Shown here one piece after another: positions 8,425-16,235 of a DNA stretch of 64,000 nt. Below the pieces are notes generated by a model, which was not told the DNA's origin, ran no database searches, and was given only the letters and a program-made list of their open reading frames with translations. The stretch's first letter is position 1; each line of letters begins with the position of its first letter. This DNA comes from Nitrospinaceae bacterium (lineage in GTDB: Bacteria > Nitrospinota > Nitrospinia > Nitrospinales > VA-1). The stretch lies in the NCBI GenBank assembly GCA_021604505.1, contig BQJC01000001.1, positions 620,001 to 684,000 on the forward strand. Direction: 5' to 3'. The position numbers and the translations under genes are program-made.

Positions 8425-9045
8425 ATGCTGAAATTCATCAGTAAAAACATTATTACCGGGCTGGTAACCCTCCTGCCGGTGGTTTTCACGCTTTATCTCC
8501 TTTACTGGCTGGCGGTAACGGCGGAAACGGCTTTGGGCGGTGTGATGAGATCGTTGCTGTCAGACAGCTTTTACTGGCCCGGTATGGGGGTGGCAGCCGG
8601 CCTGGCATCGGTATTCGTGGTGGGGATGCTGATGCATACCTACGTGGTTCAACGCTTGTTTTCCATAGGCGAACAATTCCTGTACCGCATGCCTTTTGCC
8701 AGATCGATCTATCGCGCCAGCCGCGACTTTTTTAATTATTTCTCGCCTGAACGGAAAAAGGAATTCGAGCAAGTCGTGTCCGTCACGTTCGGGAGTCCCG
8801 GCATGCAGGTGATCGGTTTTGTGACCCAGGCCATTCCAGAAAACCTGCCGGAAGGTTTTCGGGAAGAAGACAGCGTTCTGGTCTATCTGCCCTTGAGTTA
8901 CATGATCGGGGGTTACGCAGTACTGGTGCCTCGCAGTGCCATCCGGCCATTGGACATGAAGATGGAGGAGGCCATGCGGTTCACGCTGACCGCTGGAGTC
9001 ACCGGACCGGCGAAGTCCCCCCCGGGTACAAAAGATAAGGAATAA
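8425..9045 (+). CDS. DUF502 family membrane protein
   Basis: A 206-residue inner-membrane protein with two membrane helices (about residues 8 to 32 and 47 to 70). The GLVTLLPVVFTLYLLYWL opening, the central segment PFARSIYRASRDFF, and a soluble beta-rich C-terminal part (VSVTFGSPGMQVIGFVT, VLVYLPLSYMIGGYAVLVP) match the DUF502 family. Family members are widespread in bacteria and plants (COV proteins), with roles in vesicle traffic or the envelope suggested but unproven. It stands alone. The GAAGGA before the ATG is a fair ribosome site. Confidence 0.88.
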   Translation: MLKFISKNIITGLVTLLPVVFTLYLLYWLAVTAETALGGVMRSLLSDSFYWPGMGVAAGLASVFVVGMLMHTYVVQRLFSIGEQFLYRMPFARSIYRASRDFFNYFSPERKKEFEQVVSVTFGSPGMQVIGFVTQAIPENLPEGFREEDSVLVYLPLSYMIGGYAVLVPRSAIRPLDMKMEEAMRFTLTAGVTGPAKSPPGTKDKE

Positions 9046-9239
9046 ATGATCCGAAACTGTTCCGAAAATCAGCTGTGCGGCGCCAGATCCCTCAAGTTCA
9101 TTCACCCCTATCCCCCCCCTTTCTCAAATCATGTATAATCCTCGGCTTAACTGAAGATTAATCCTAGTGTAGTGTTGCAGAAATAAGTCTGTTAATCACC
9201 CGGCGGTTTTAAAGTTTAAATATGCTTTCGAACTTCTTG

Positions 9240-9303
9240 AAATCCCCCCGGCCCAGGGGGAGCTTCTTTATCCCCCCTTTCATAAAGGGGGTTAGGGGGA
9301 TTT
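9240..9303. repeat. Nested C/G-run inverted repeat (REP-like element)
   Basis: Outer arms AAATCCCCC (9240-9248) and GGGGGATTT (9295-9303) enclose an inner perfect hairpin CCCCCTTT (9273-9280) / AAAGGGGG (9284-9291) with loop CAT. Elements with this CCCCCTTTATGAAAGGGGG theme are common intergenic repeats in many bacteria. The rest of the 305-base gap 9046-9350 shows no gene; the element may terminate the DUF502 transcript or serve as a non-autonomous mobile repeat. Confidence 0.75.
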
Positions 9304-9350
9304 TTAACGATAACCCTACGACAGGACACTAGCTCACAGAGCCAAAACCA

Positions 9351-10214
9351 ATGCAATGGATTGACGAAAAACCCTGGCGCGGAATCGCCCTGGAAATTGA
9401 GACCAACCTGTCGCCGCGCGAGATGATGATCCGCGCGGATATCGATAGGCCGCTTTCTAAAAACAAAAAGCTGAAATCCATGGCCAACCAGAAGGCGGTC
9501 CGCTTCTTCAAGGCCTTCGCCGAAGCCGGGGATGCGCGCATCGAGGCTTTCGGCAACATGGAAAGCGAGCCCATCATGTGGGTGCTGGCGGCGTTGAACG
9601 AGGATTTCACCTTGCCGGGCGGCGATGCGGTGCGCGGTTGCGTCCTCCTTTTCTCCAAAAATGAGAAACGCGAAAACGTTCAGGCCCAGTTCCTGACCCT
9701 TCGGGGCGCAGGCAACAGCACGCTCCATCTGCCGGTCAAGGTCCGGTCCACCTTCAGAAATACCCTGCTGTTATCCCCCATGTTTGACGACGAAATGACT
9801 CAAAAGGCCAAAGCGACCATCGATGCGGGCCGGCAGGCGATTTCCGTGTTCGCGTCCGACGCCGGGCGTCTGGCCGAGCATCAGGTGGATGACGAGACGG
9901 CTAACCGCTACCTGTTCGACGTTTTCCAGCCGGGAGTTTCCAGCCAATTGCCTGTGATTGGCGAAAAAGAGATCGAAGAACAAGCCGAGGACAAAACCAG
10001 AAAAGCCATCGCGGCGTTTAAAAACGCTCCGGGGCAGGAGCTGGAATCCGCCCGCATGACCGCCTGGGGACTGCTGAACGCGGTGACCTACACGGTCGAT
10101 CATCTTCTGCTCAAAAATCAGGATACCCGGTTGCGCCAGGCCTGGTTCGGGTTCAACGCGACGGTCAAGAAACGTGCGTTCGATCTGGCTATAGGCCTGT
10201 TGAAAAAGGATTGA
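9351..10214 (+). CDS. DUF932-like protein, first of tandem pair
   Basis: A 287-residue protein resembling the phage/plasmid-like DUF932 family (TIGR03299): KPWRGIALEI opening, NQKAVRFFKAFAEAGDARIEAFG, the IMWVLAALNEDF strand, a KVRSTFRNT segment, and the C-terminal TAWGLLNAVTYTVDH followed by RLRQAWFG. The role of DUF932 proteins is unknown. They are frequent on phages and plasmids, but no phage gene adjoins here. The gene is followed after 4 bases by a homologous gene in the same frame order. GC content matches the chromosome, so any transfer is old. The ribosome site before the ATG is weak. Confidence 0.75.
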   Translation: MQWIDEKPWRGIALEIETNLSPREMMIRADIDRPLSKNKKLKSMANQKAVRFFKAFAEAGDARIEAFGNMESEPIMWVLAALNEDFTLPGGDAVRGCVLLFSKNEKRENVQAQFLTLRGAGNSTLHLPVKVRSTFRNTLLLSPMFDDEMTQKAKATIDAGRQAISVFASDAGRLAEHQVDDETANRYLFDVFQPGVSSQLPVIGEKEIEEQAEDKTRKAIAAFKNAPGQELESARMTAWGLLNAVTYTVDHLLLKNQDTRLRQAWFGFNATVKKRAFDLAIGLLKKD

Positions 10215-10218
10215 GGCG

Positions 10219-11115
10219 ATGGAGTGGACGAACGAAAAACCCTGGCAGGGATTGGGTGTGGAAATCGCATCCCACCTGTCCGCCCGCGAGATGTCGGTCA
10301 AACTGCAACTCGATTGGGAGGTGGTCAAAACCCCGTCGCAACGACCGAAGTCCCCGGCCAATCAGGAGACCTTCCGTTTCTTCAAAGCGTATGTTGAAGC
10401 CGCGGATCTTCGCATCGAATCCATCGGCAGCCTCGACGACGGACGCATCATCTGGGCCCTGGTTCCGTTGAACGAGGATTTTTCCCTGGTGGATATCGAC
10501 CCGGTCAAAGGTTACCTGCTGATGGCTTCCCGCCATGAGAACCGGCAGTCCGTCGAAATCCTGTTCCTCACGGTCCGCGAAGTTGGACACAACATGCTTC
10601 AGGTTCCCGTCAAAGTGCGGTCCACGCTCAAAAACATCTTCCGCAAGCAGTTCACCAATACCTTTCCCTTTCTGAACCAGATTCCGCAGAAGTTCGACGA
10701 CGCCATGAACAAAAAAGCCAGAGACGCAATTGAGGCCGGTCGTAAAGCAATTTCCGCGTTCGCCTCCGACGCCGGGCGGCTGGCAAATCACAAGGTGGAT
10801 GACCAGACGGCCCTGCGCTATTTTTTCGATGTCTTCCAGCCGGATGTTTCCAGCGCAACGCCTGTCATTGGAGAAAAAGAGATCGAAGAAAAAGCCGACG
10901 ACAAAACCAGAAACGCCGTCGAGGCTCTCAAAAATGCTCCGGGCCAGGAGTTGGAAACCGCGCATCAAACCGCCTGGGGTCTATTGAACGCCGTGACCTA
11001 CACCGTCGATCACCATCTCGGCAAAAACCCGGATTCCCGATTGCGGCAGGCGTGGTTCGGGACCAACGCAAAAACCAAGAAACGGGCATTTGAGTTGGCA
11101 CTGGAGTTGTTGTAG
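10219..11115 (+). CDS. DUF932-like protein, second of tandem pair
   Basis: A 298-residue paralogue of the preceding product. It shares WTNEKPWQGLGVEI (WIDEKPWRGIALEI in the first), NQETFRFFKAYVEAADLRIESIG, IIWALVPLNEDF, VPVKVRSTLKN, DAGRLANHKVDDQTALRYFFDVFQP (named in part) and TAWGLLNAVTYTVDHH. The first 50 residues, LGVEIASHLSAREMSVKLQLDW, match the canonical DUF932 start (PWHGLG, then a W two turns on) better than those of the first copy. A GATTGAGG stretch provides a ribosome site overlapping the upstream stop. The two copies are diverged, so the duplication is not recent. Function unknown. Confidence 0.78.
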   Translation: MEWTNEKPWQGLGVEIASHLSAREMSVKLQLDWEVVKTPSQRPKSPANQETFRFFKAYVEAADLRIESIGSLDDGRIIWALVPLNEDFSLVDIDPVKGYLLMASRHENRQSVEILFLTVREVGHNMLQVPVKVRSTLKNIFRKQFTNTFPFLNQIPQKFDDAMNKKARDAIEAGRKAISAFASDAGRLANHKVDDQTALRYFFDVFQPDVSSATPVIGEKEIEEKADDKTRNAVEALKNAPGQELETAHQTAWGLLNAVTYTVDHHLGKNPDSRLRQAWFGTNAKTKKRAFELALELL

Positions 11116-11264
11116 AAGGTCAGGTAGGAAGGCGGCAATTTTTGACGGACCCGGCAAATTTTTCTTTTGCGCGACCGGGATTTTGACGATCAATAAAGTA
11201 GCGATGAACCTTTAATTTGTTGGATTTAAATCGGTTTTTCAGTAAATTTGCAGGTGCGTCACTT

Positions 11265-11281
11265 TTGGCATAGAGATTGCT
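11265..11281 (+). promoter_or_regulatory. Candidate sigma-54 promoter in gene-free region
   Basis: TTGGCATAGAGATTGCT matches the -24/-12 consensus YTGGCACGrNNNTTGCW at all fixed positions but two (C to T and G to A after TGGCA), with correct GG-to-GC spacing. It points away from the DUF932 genes into a region without a recognised gene. Start of transcription would fall near 11291. The window also encodes a sigma-54 activator (19870-21321), so sigma-54 is used in this organism. Confidence 0.55.
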
Positions 11282-11291
11282 CTTTATAGTA

Positions 11292-11460
11292 ATGAAGATT
11301 CGAAATGGCACTGCCTCCTCCAACGAATTGGGTCACTCCAGACCCAATTCGTGGCGTGCCTAACCCGCCGCAGAATCATTTTCCATCTTAAAATTTTCAA
11401 GAAATTCTATTTGGTTCTTATGCCAAAGGGCTTGGATATGGACCCGGGGTGGGCTTTGTT
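11292..11460 (+). ncRNA. Candidate sigma-54-dependent small RNA with strong hairpin
   Basis: This is inferred transcript space directly behind the sigma-54 promoter match. It contains a perfect 12-bp stem, ACGAATTGGGTC (11323-11334) with GACCCAATTCGT (11341-11352), and a 6-base loop. A pyrimidine-rich stretch precedes the stem. A weak CAAAG/CTTTG stem followed by TTCTTTTTT near 11460 could end transcription, as could the double hairpin repeat after it. A 23-codon frame from the ATG at 11292 to 11363 exists but has no ribosome site. The whole gap 11116-11579 has no other gene that I can see. The RNA itself is hypothetical. Confidence 0.35.
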
Positions 11461-11467
11461 CTTTTTT

Positions 11468-11550
11468 AATCCCCTCATCCTCGCCTTCTCCCCTTTGGGG
11501 AGAAGGAATTATTTATCTTCCTCTCCCTCTGGGAGAGGATTGAGGTGAGG
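11468..11550. repeat. Double-hairpin intergenic repeat
   Basis: Two perfect stems in tandem, CTTCTCCCC/GGGGAGAAG with loop TTT and CCTCTCCC/GGGAGAGG with loop TCT, are enclosed by complementary outer arms (CCCCTCATCCTC and GAGGATTGAGGTGAGGG). This architecture is typical of dispersed REP/MITE-like elements. It lies between the convergent ends of the second DUF932 gene and the kelch gene and could terminate either transcript. Confidence 0.75.
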
Positions 11551-11579
11551 GTTCCAGTTGAAGAATGGTGGTGGGCATC

Positions 11580-12536
11580 CTAATCCAAAGAAAAGATCCA
11601 GTGGCTGCTGCTGTAACTGCCGCCGGGAGTGGGTCCTCCCGTCAAGGTGTGGAGTTTTGCATCCAGCACCGCGCTTCCCAGTCCGTGCCGTCCTTCCGGC
11701 ATCGGAGGCATGGTCACCCAGACATTTTTTTCCGGGTCATAGGCTTCGTTTTCCACAAACGTCCCTTCCCCCGATTCCCCGCCCAGAACATGAATCTTCC
11801 CATTCAAGACTTGTGAGGTGATGCCGCTCCGCGCCGTTGGCAGGGGGCTGAGCTGGGTCCAGCGTCCCGATTTGGGATCGAAGGCTTCATTGGCGTTCAG
11901 ATTGTTCCGATAACTGACGTTCACCCGCCCGCCGATGGCGTAAAGGATCCCATTGTGGCTGGAAACCGCCAGATGATCGCGGGGAGTTGGGACAGGCGCC
12001 AGTTTCTGCCATTGGTTCGTTTCCGGATCGTAGACCTCAAGTGCGTCGGTGTTGATGAGGCGAAAATATCTGCGATACGCGCCGCCCACGGCGTAAATTT
12101 TTCCGTCGATCACTCCCGCCGCAAGCGCGCCTCTTTCGATGGACATGGGTGCTTTTTCTGTCCATAGATCCTCGGCGGGGTCGTAGGCGTAGGTGACGTT
12201 AGTGGGGCTCCAGGTGCTGGAATCGAATCCACCGATGACATAGAGCTTGCCGTTCACAACCGTTGCTGTGGTGTGGTGTAACGAGCGGGGCAGGGGGCTT
12301 TTCGATTCCCAGGTTCCGGTTGCCGGATCGAAAGCTTCTACTTTGTCAGTGACGCCTTGCGGTGTGAAACCACCCACCACGTAGATTTTTCCTGCCAGAT
12401 TGGCGACGGCCACCTCGGTGCGCTCGGTGGGAGCGGACTTTCCGTCCTTCCAGTTCCCTTGAGGCGCCGCGAAAATCAGACCGGCGCACCCCAAAAGAAA
12501 AATCAAAGTAATAACAAGCGTTCTGGGAAAGATCAT
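11580..12536 (-). CDS. Exported kelch-repeat protein
   Basis: A 318-residue protein with an N-terminal signal peptide (PRTLVITLIFLLGCAGLIFA, cleavage near AAPQG) and about six kelch repeats of roughly 45 to 50 residues. Each carries a hydrophobic strand plus a Gly-Gly pair, as in IYVVGGF, LYVIGGF, IYAVGG, LYAIGG, IHVLGG, with partner motifs EAFDPATGTW, YDPETNQW and AFDPKSGRW. This predicts a six-bladed beta-propeller in the periplasm or outside the cell. The ATG at 12536 was chosen over 12599 because the signal peptide starts there and the longer form overlaps kdsA. Kelch propellers bind proteins or sugars or act as oxidases or epimerases; no catalytic residue points to one. It follows kdsA by 22 bases. 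Confidence 0.85.
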   Translation of the reverse strand: MIFPRTLVITLIFLLGCAGLIFAAPQGNWKDGKSAPTERTEVAVANLAGKIYVVGGFTPQGVTDKVEAFDPATGTWESKSPLPRSLHHTTATVVNGKLYVIGGFDSSTWSPTNVTYAYDPAEDLWTEKAPMSIERGALAAGVIDGKIYAVGGAYRRYFRLINTDALEVYDPETNQWQKLAPVPTPRDHLAVSSHNGILYAIGGRVNVSYRNNLNANEAFDPKSGRWTQLSPLPTARSGITSQVLNGKIHVLGGESGEGTFVENEAYDPEKNVWVTMPPMPEGRHGLGSAVLDAKLHTLTGGPTPGGSYSSSHWIFSLD

Positions 12537-12558
12537 GAGAGTGTTCCTTAAAGAGCAA

Positions 12559-13422
12559 TCAGGGCGATACCGGTTGCGGGTCCTTTCCCCGCACCACACG
12601 GGCGATGGGATTGATTTGTTGCAACAGTTCCGGCAGGGTGTCGAGTTTCAACATATTCGGTCCGTCAGAAAGCGCATTGTCCGGATCGGGGTGGATTTCC
12701 ATGAACAGCGCGTCGCACCCGACCGCCACCGCCCCGCGGGTGAGATCGGGGATGAGTTCCCGCTGGCCGCCGCTTTTGGTTCCCTGACCGCCCGGCAATT
12801 GCAGGCTGTGCGTGGCATCGAAGACGACAGGATAACCGTATTCCCGCATCAGGGCCAAAGAACGCATGTCCACCACCAGATTGTTGTAACCGAACATGAA
12901 GCCGCGCTCGGTCAGCAGGATATTCTCTGTGCCGCCTTGTTCCACCTTGCGGACGACGTTTTTCATGTCCCAGGGAGCCATGAACTGTCCCTTTTTGACA
13001 TTGACAGGTTTGCCCGATTGGGCGGCTTTCACCAGCAGGTCCGTCTGCCGGCACAAGAAGGCGGGAATTTGCAAAACGTCCAGCACTTCGGCGGCAGGAC
13101 CGATTTCCTCTTCCTTATGAACATCTGACAGCACCGGAATTTGCAACTCCTCACGAATCTTTTTCAACACGGCCAATCCGTTGCGTAAACCCGGTCCGCG
13201 AAACGAATCGATGGAGGACCGGTTGGCTTTGTCGTAAGACGCCTTAAAGATGAAAGGCACGCCTGCATCGCTGGTGATGCGTTTGAGTTTTTCCGCCGTT
13301 TCCCTGGCGTTTTTTTCCGACTCGATGACGCAGGGGCCCGCGATCAAGGCCAGGGGGTGGTCCCCACCCATGGAAACGGAACCGATTTCAATGGCTTTCG
13401 TGGTTGGCAGTGAAAGGCTCAT
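12559..13422 (-). CDS. kdsA: 3-deoxy-8-phosphooctulonate (Kdo-8-P) synthase
   Basis: Condenses phosphoenolpyruvate with arabinose-5-phosphate to make Kdo-8-phosphate, committed step to the inner core of lipopolysaccharide. The 287-residue protein has [10 protein letters not shown] at about residue 26, [68 protein letters not shown] and a C-terminal [19 protein letters not shown]. All are diagnostic. A cysteine in LIAGPC indicates the metal-dependent class. The start overlaps the stop of the upstream receiver-like gene by 4 bases (ATGA), so translation is probably coupled. No kdsB, kdsC or pyrG neighbour is visible. Confidence 0.96.
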   Translation of the reverse strand: MSLSLPTTKAIEIGSVSMGGDHPLALIAGPCVIESEKNARETAEKLKRITSDAGVPFIFKASYDKANRSSIDSFRGPGLRNGLAVLKKIREELQIPVLSDVHKEEEIGPAAEVLDVLQIPAFLCRQTDLLVKAAQSGKPVNVKKGQFMAPWDMKNVVRKVEQGGTENILLTERGFMFGYNNLVVDMRSLALMREYGYPVVFDATHSLQLPGGQGTKSGGQRELIPDLTRGAVAVGCDALFMEIHPDPDNALSDGPNMLKLDTLPELLQQINPIARVVRGKDPQPVSP

Positions 13423-13862
13423 TGTTTAAGGGGCTGGGGTGGACCCAGTTCGATGCCGATGGGAACGGGATGCGGTGTTTCGGTGCGCGGCGGCAAACCT
13501 TCCGGAGCCAGGAGGTTCAGGGCCAGTTCCCGCAGTTTTTCATTGCTGTTGGCTTTTTGAATGGAAGTGAACCCGCTTTCTTTCAATTGCGCAATGCTGG
13601 CTTCGGGGGAATTCTCCGCCACCATCAGGATGAAATTGAGTTTTTTATATTTCTTTTTTATGTTTAACAGATGCTTCACTTCGGATTTGCCGGCCCTCGG
13701 GACAAAAATCACCAGGTCGCAGTTGACCAACTGCGACTGCTTGAAACAATCGGTAATGGAAACAAAACTCATGACGGTGAAGAATTCCTGCTTGATGAAC
13801 TTTGAAAGTTGGATCCGTTCACCGCGAATCGGATCGACGATAAAGATGGTTTTGTATTTCAT
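13419..13862 (-). CDS. Degenerate response-regulator receiver-like protein
   Basis: A 147-residue protein with the alternating strand/helix pattern of a CheY-like receiver: [68 protein letters not shown]. The position of the phosphorylated Asp (after the CDLVI strand) is Val/Pro instead, and only one of the paired acidic residues near the N-terminus is kept, so phosphorylation is unlikely. The Lys of the last loop is retained. A Pro-rich tail ends the protein. Its stop overlaps the kdsA start (ATGA), suggesting coupled translation. It may be a phosphorylation-independent regulator of envelope synthesis, but this is inference only. Confidence 0.65.
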   Translation of the reverse strand: MKYKTIFIVDPIRGERIQLSKFIKQEFFTVMSFVSITDCFKQSQLVNCDLVIFVPRAGKSEVKHLLNIKKKYKKLNFILMVAENSPEASIAQLKESGFTSIQKANSNEKLRELALNLLAPEGLPPRTETPHPVPIGIELGPPQPLKQ

Positions 13863-14025
13863 CCTGCTTCCTTGTTAAAGAGTTTCTGCTTGAGTTTATC
13901 ATCAAAAACTCAACGGATGCACCCAAAAAGGGCAAAAGTCTTGCCGGGTTTTGGTTTGACTTTGTCTCGAGCTCTATGAAAAAATGAAAGTTAATGAAGG
14001 TTTTCCCTTGAGAATTGGGGTTTTT

Positions 14026-15324
14026 ATGACATCCACGCAAAAGATTATATGGACGGTGTTTTTTTTCATTCTCATGCCATTTCAGGCATTTGCAGAAGGA
14101 AGAATTGTCGTTGTTGAAATATCGGGAGCCATCAACCCCGTGGTCGCGGAATTCGTCACCGATGAAATCCAGGAAGCGAATCTGGCTGGGGAAGAATTGA
14201 TCCTGATCCGTATGGACACCCCCGGCGGCCTCGACACTTCCATGCGGCAGATCATCAAGGGAATCCAGAATTCCCGCATTCCGGTAGCGACCTTTGTCGG
14301 CCCCAGCGGTTCCAGAGCCGCGTCGGCGGGAACGTTCATCACCATCGCTTCGCACATCGCCGCTATGGCGCCGGGAACAAACATCGGGGCCGCGTCCCCC
14401 GTCAACCTGATGGGCGGAGGGGGGGGCGGTGAGCAGGCCGAGACCATGAAAAAAAAGGTGACTCAGGATGCCTCGGCCTATATCCGTTCGCTTGCGGAAA
14501 AGCGGGGTAAAAATGCGCATTGGGCGGAACTGGCGGTGACCAAAAGCGTGTCCATATCCGCCGAAGAGGCGAAGAAGTTGAACGTGATCGACCTCGTTGC
14601 CTTCAACGTGGATGCCCTGGTGCTGGCTTTGGACGGGTGGGAAGTTAAGATGGACTCTAAAACCGTCACCCTGGCTACCGAAGGAAAGGAAGTCGTTTAC
14701 CATGAGATGAATAAGCGGCAAAAGATTCTCGATACCATTTCCAACCCCAACGTCGCTTATATCCTGATGATGCTGGGGCTCGTCGGGCTTTATTTTGAGT
14801 TGTCGAACCCCGGTTTGATTCTGCCGGGGGTCATCGGCGGGATCAGCATGATCCTCGCCTTGTACGCCATGCAGACCCTGCCGATCAATTATGCCGGTCT
14901 GCTGTTGATCCTTCTCGGCCTGGTGCTGTTCATCGCCGAAATCAACGTGATGAGTTTTGGCCTCCTGTCGGCGGGCGGGGTGATCTCCATTTCATTGGGG
15001 TCTTTGATGCTCATCGACAGCGAAGATCCGGCGATGCAGATTTCCAAATCCGTCCTTCTGCCGACCCTCGGAGTGTTCATCCTAATTTCGCTGGGCGTCG
15101 TCTATCTTGCCATCAAGTCACAGAGGCACCGTGCGGTATCCGGAGTCGAAGCCATGATTGGGGCGGAAGCCATTGTGAGAGCGGAATTGAACCCAGTCGG
15201 CAGCGTCCTCATTCGTGGTGAGGTGTGGAACGCCGAAAGCGAAGGAAAAATTGAAGCCGGGCAAAAGGTGATCGTGGATTCCGTGGAAGGTCTCAAACTC
15301 AAAGTGAAATCTATTTCCGTTTAA
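14026..15324 (+). CDS. NfeD family membrane-bound serine protease (ClpP class)
   Basis: A 432-residue integral membrane protease of the long NfeD1b type. A signal peptide (MTSTQKIIWTVFFFILMPFQ, then AFA) precedes a ClpP-like domain with RIVVVEISGAINPVVAEF, MDTPGGLDTSMRQII, the nucleophile region SGSRAASAGTFI and the MAPGTNIGAASPV strand; the lysine of the Ser-Lys dyad is expected in the TQDASAYIRSLAEKRGKN segment. Several membrane helices follow (about residues 245 to 360) and the C-terminus is the NfeD OB-fold (VLIRGEVWNAES, VEGLKLKV). An ATG at 13984 would extend it but has no ribosome site. These proteases often pair with stomatin-like proteins, but no such gene is adjacent. Confidence 0.88.
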   Translation: MTSTQKIIWTVFFFILMPFQAFAEGRIVVVEISGAINPVVAEFVTDEIQEANLAGEELILIRMDTPGGLDTSMRQIIKGIQNSRIPVATFVGPSGSRAASAGTFITIASHIAAMAPGTNIGAASPVNLMGGGGGGEQAETMKKKVTQDASAYIRSLAEKRGKNAHWAELAVTKSVSISAEEAKKLNVIDLVAFNVDALVLALDGWEVKMDSKTVTLATEGKEVVYHEMNKRQKILDTISNPNVAYILMMLGLVGLYFELSNPGLILPGVIGGISMILALYAMQTLPINYAGLLLILLGLVLFIAEINVMSFGLLSAGGVISISLGSLMLIDSEDPAMQISKSVLLPTLGVFILISLGVVYLAIKSQRHRAVSGVEAMIGAEAIVRAELNPVGSVLIRGEVWNAESEGKIEAGQKVIVDSVEGLKLKVKSISV

Positions 15325-15346
15325 TGACCCTTATTGGTGGAAATGA

Positions 15347-16183
15347 ATGCTCCTAGTGCAAACGGCGGGATGGGCCCTGGCTCTGATTATTCTCTGTGCC
15401 GTGCTCCTGGTTTCTTGCGAGAGTAAAATTGTCTACCATCCTTATAAGTATCCAGAGGGAAACTGGGATCCTGCCCCTTTTGATGTCACGGTTGAGGATG
15501 TTAATTTCCAGGCGGAGGACGGCACCCAATTACACGGATGGTACATTCCTTCGCCAAATGCCCAGGCCAGTATGTTATGGTTTCATGGGAACGCCGGAAA
15601 TCTGACCCACCGCTTGCAAAATATCCAAAAATTAAAGCCGCTGAATCTCAATATTTTTATTTTTGATTACCGGGGCTATGGCAAAAGCCAGGGAAGCCCC
15701 AATGAAAAGGGGATATACCAGGATTCCCAGGCCGCCTATGATATTTTGGTTCGGGAAAAAAACGTTTCTCCGCAGAAATTAATTCTTTTCGGCAGATCTT
15801 TAGGAGGAGTTTGCGCGATTGAAGTGGCGTCCAGTAACCCGGCGGCGGGTCTCATACTGGAATCGACGTTTACTTCCGCACGCGACATGGCAGGAAAAGT
15901 TTTTCCCTTACTCCCAATTGGATGGGCGATCCAGTCAAAGTTCGATGCGCTTGAAAAAGTTCCCCGACTGAAACTGCCTAAATTGTTTCTTCACGGGACT
16001 GAGGATGAGGTCGTCCCTTATGAGTTTGGCAGAAAACTGTTTGACGCAGCGGCGGAACCAAAAGAATTCTATGATATCCAGGGTGCAGGGCACAACGATA
16101 CCGTTTCTGTGGGCGGAGTAAAATATTTCGCGGCGTTGGATCGGTTCATCACGAAAGCGTTAGAAGAACAGAGAAGTGAATAG
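15347..16183 (+). CDS. Alpha/beta hydrolase, probable lipoprotein
   Basis: A 278-residue serine hydrolase of the BEM46/YfhR type. The N-terminal hydrophobic segment ends in VLLVSCESK, a plausible lipobox with Cys near residue 24, so it is probably membrane anchored. Catalytic elements are LWFHGNAGN (oxyanion side), FDYRGYGKSQGSPNE, the nucleophile elbow FGRSLGGVCA, the acid in LHGTEDEVVP and the His in GAGHNDT. Family members act on small esters or amides of unknown identity. It lies 22 bases after the NfeD protease and 52 before proB on the same strand. Confidence 0.85.
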   Translation: MLLVQTAGWALALIILCAVLLVSCESKIVYHPYKYPEGNWDPAPFDVTVEDVNFQAEDGTQLHGWYIPSPNAQASMLWFHGNAGNLTHRLQNIQKLKPLNLNIFIFDYRGYGKSQGSPNEKGIYQDSQAAYDILVREKNVSPQKLILFGRSLGGVCAIEVASSNPAAGLILESTFTSARDMAGKVFPLLPIGWAIQSKFDALEKVPRLKLPKLFLHGTEDEVVPYEFGRKLFDAAAEPKEFYDIQGAGHNDTVSVGGVKYFAALDRFITKALEEQRSE

Positions 16184-16235
16184 GATTTATTAAAAGATCA
16201 TTTAACGATTTTTATTTTAATTTTGTTGACGGGAC

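Noticed and set aside
9351-11115. Prophage fragment
   Set aside because: DUF932 is phage-associated but there is no integrase, capsid, terminase or attachment site, and base composition is chromosomal.
11292-11363. A 23-codon frame inside the candidate small RNA
   Set aside because: No ribosome site precedes its ATG and most of it is the hairpin, which explains the sequence better as RNA structure.
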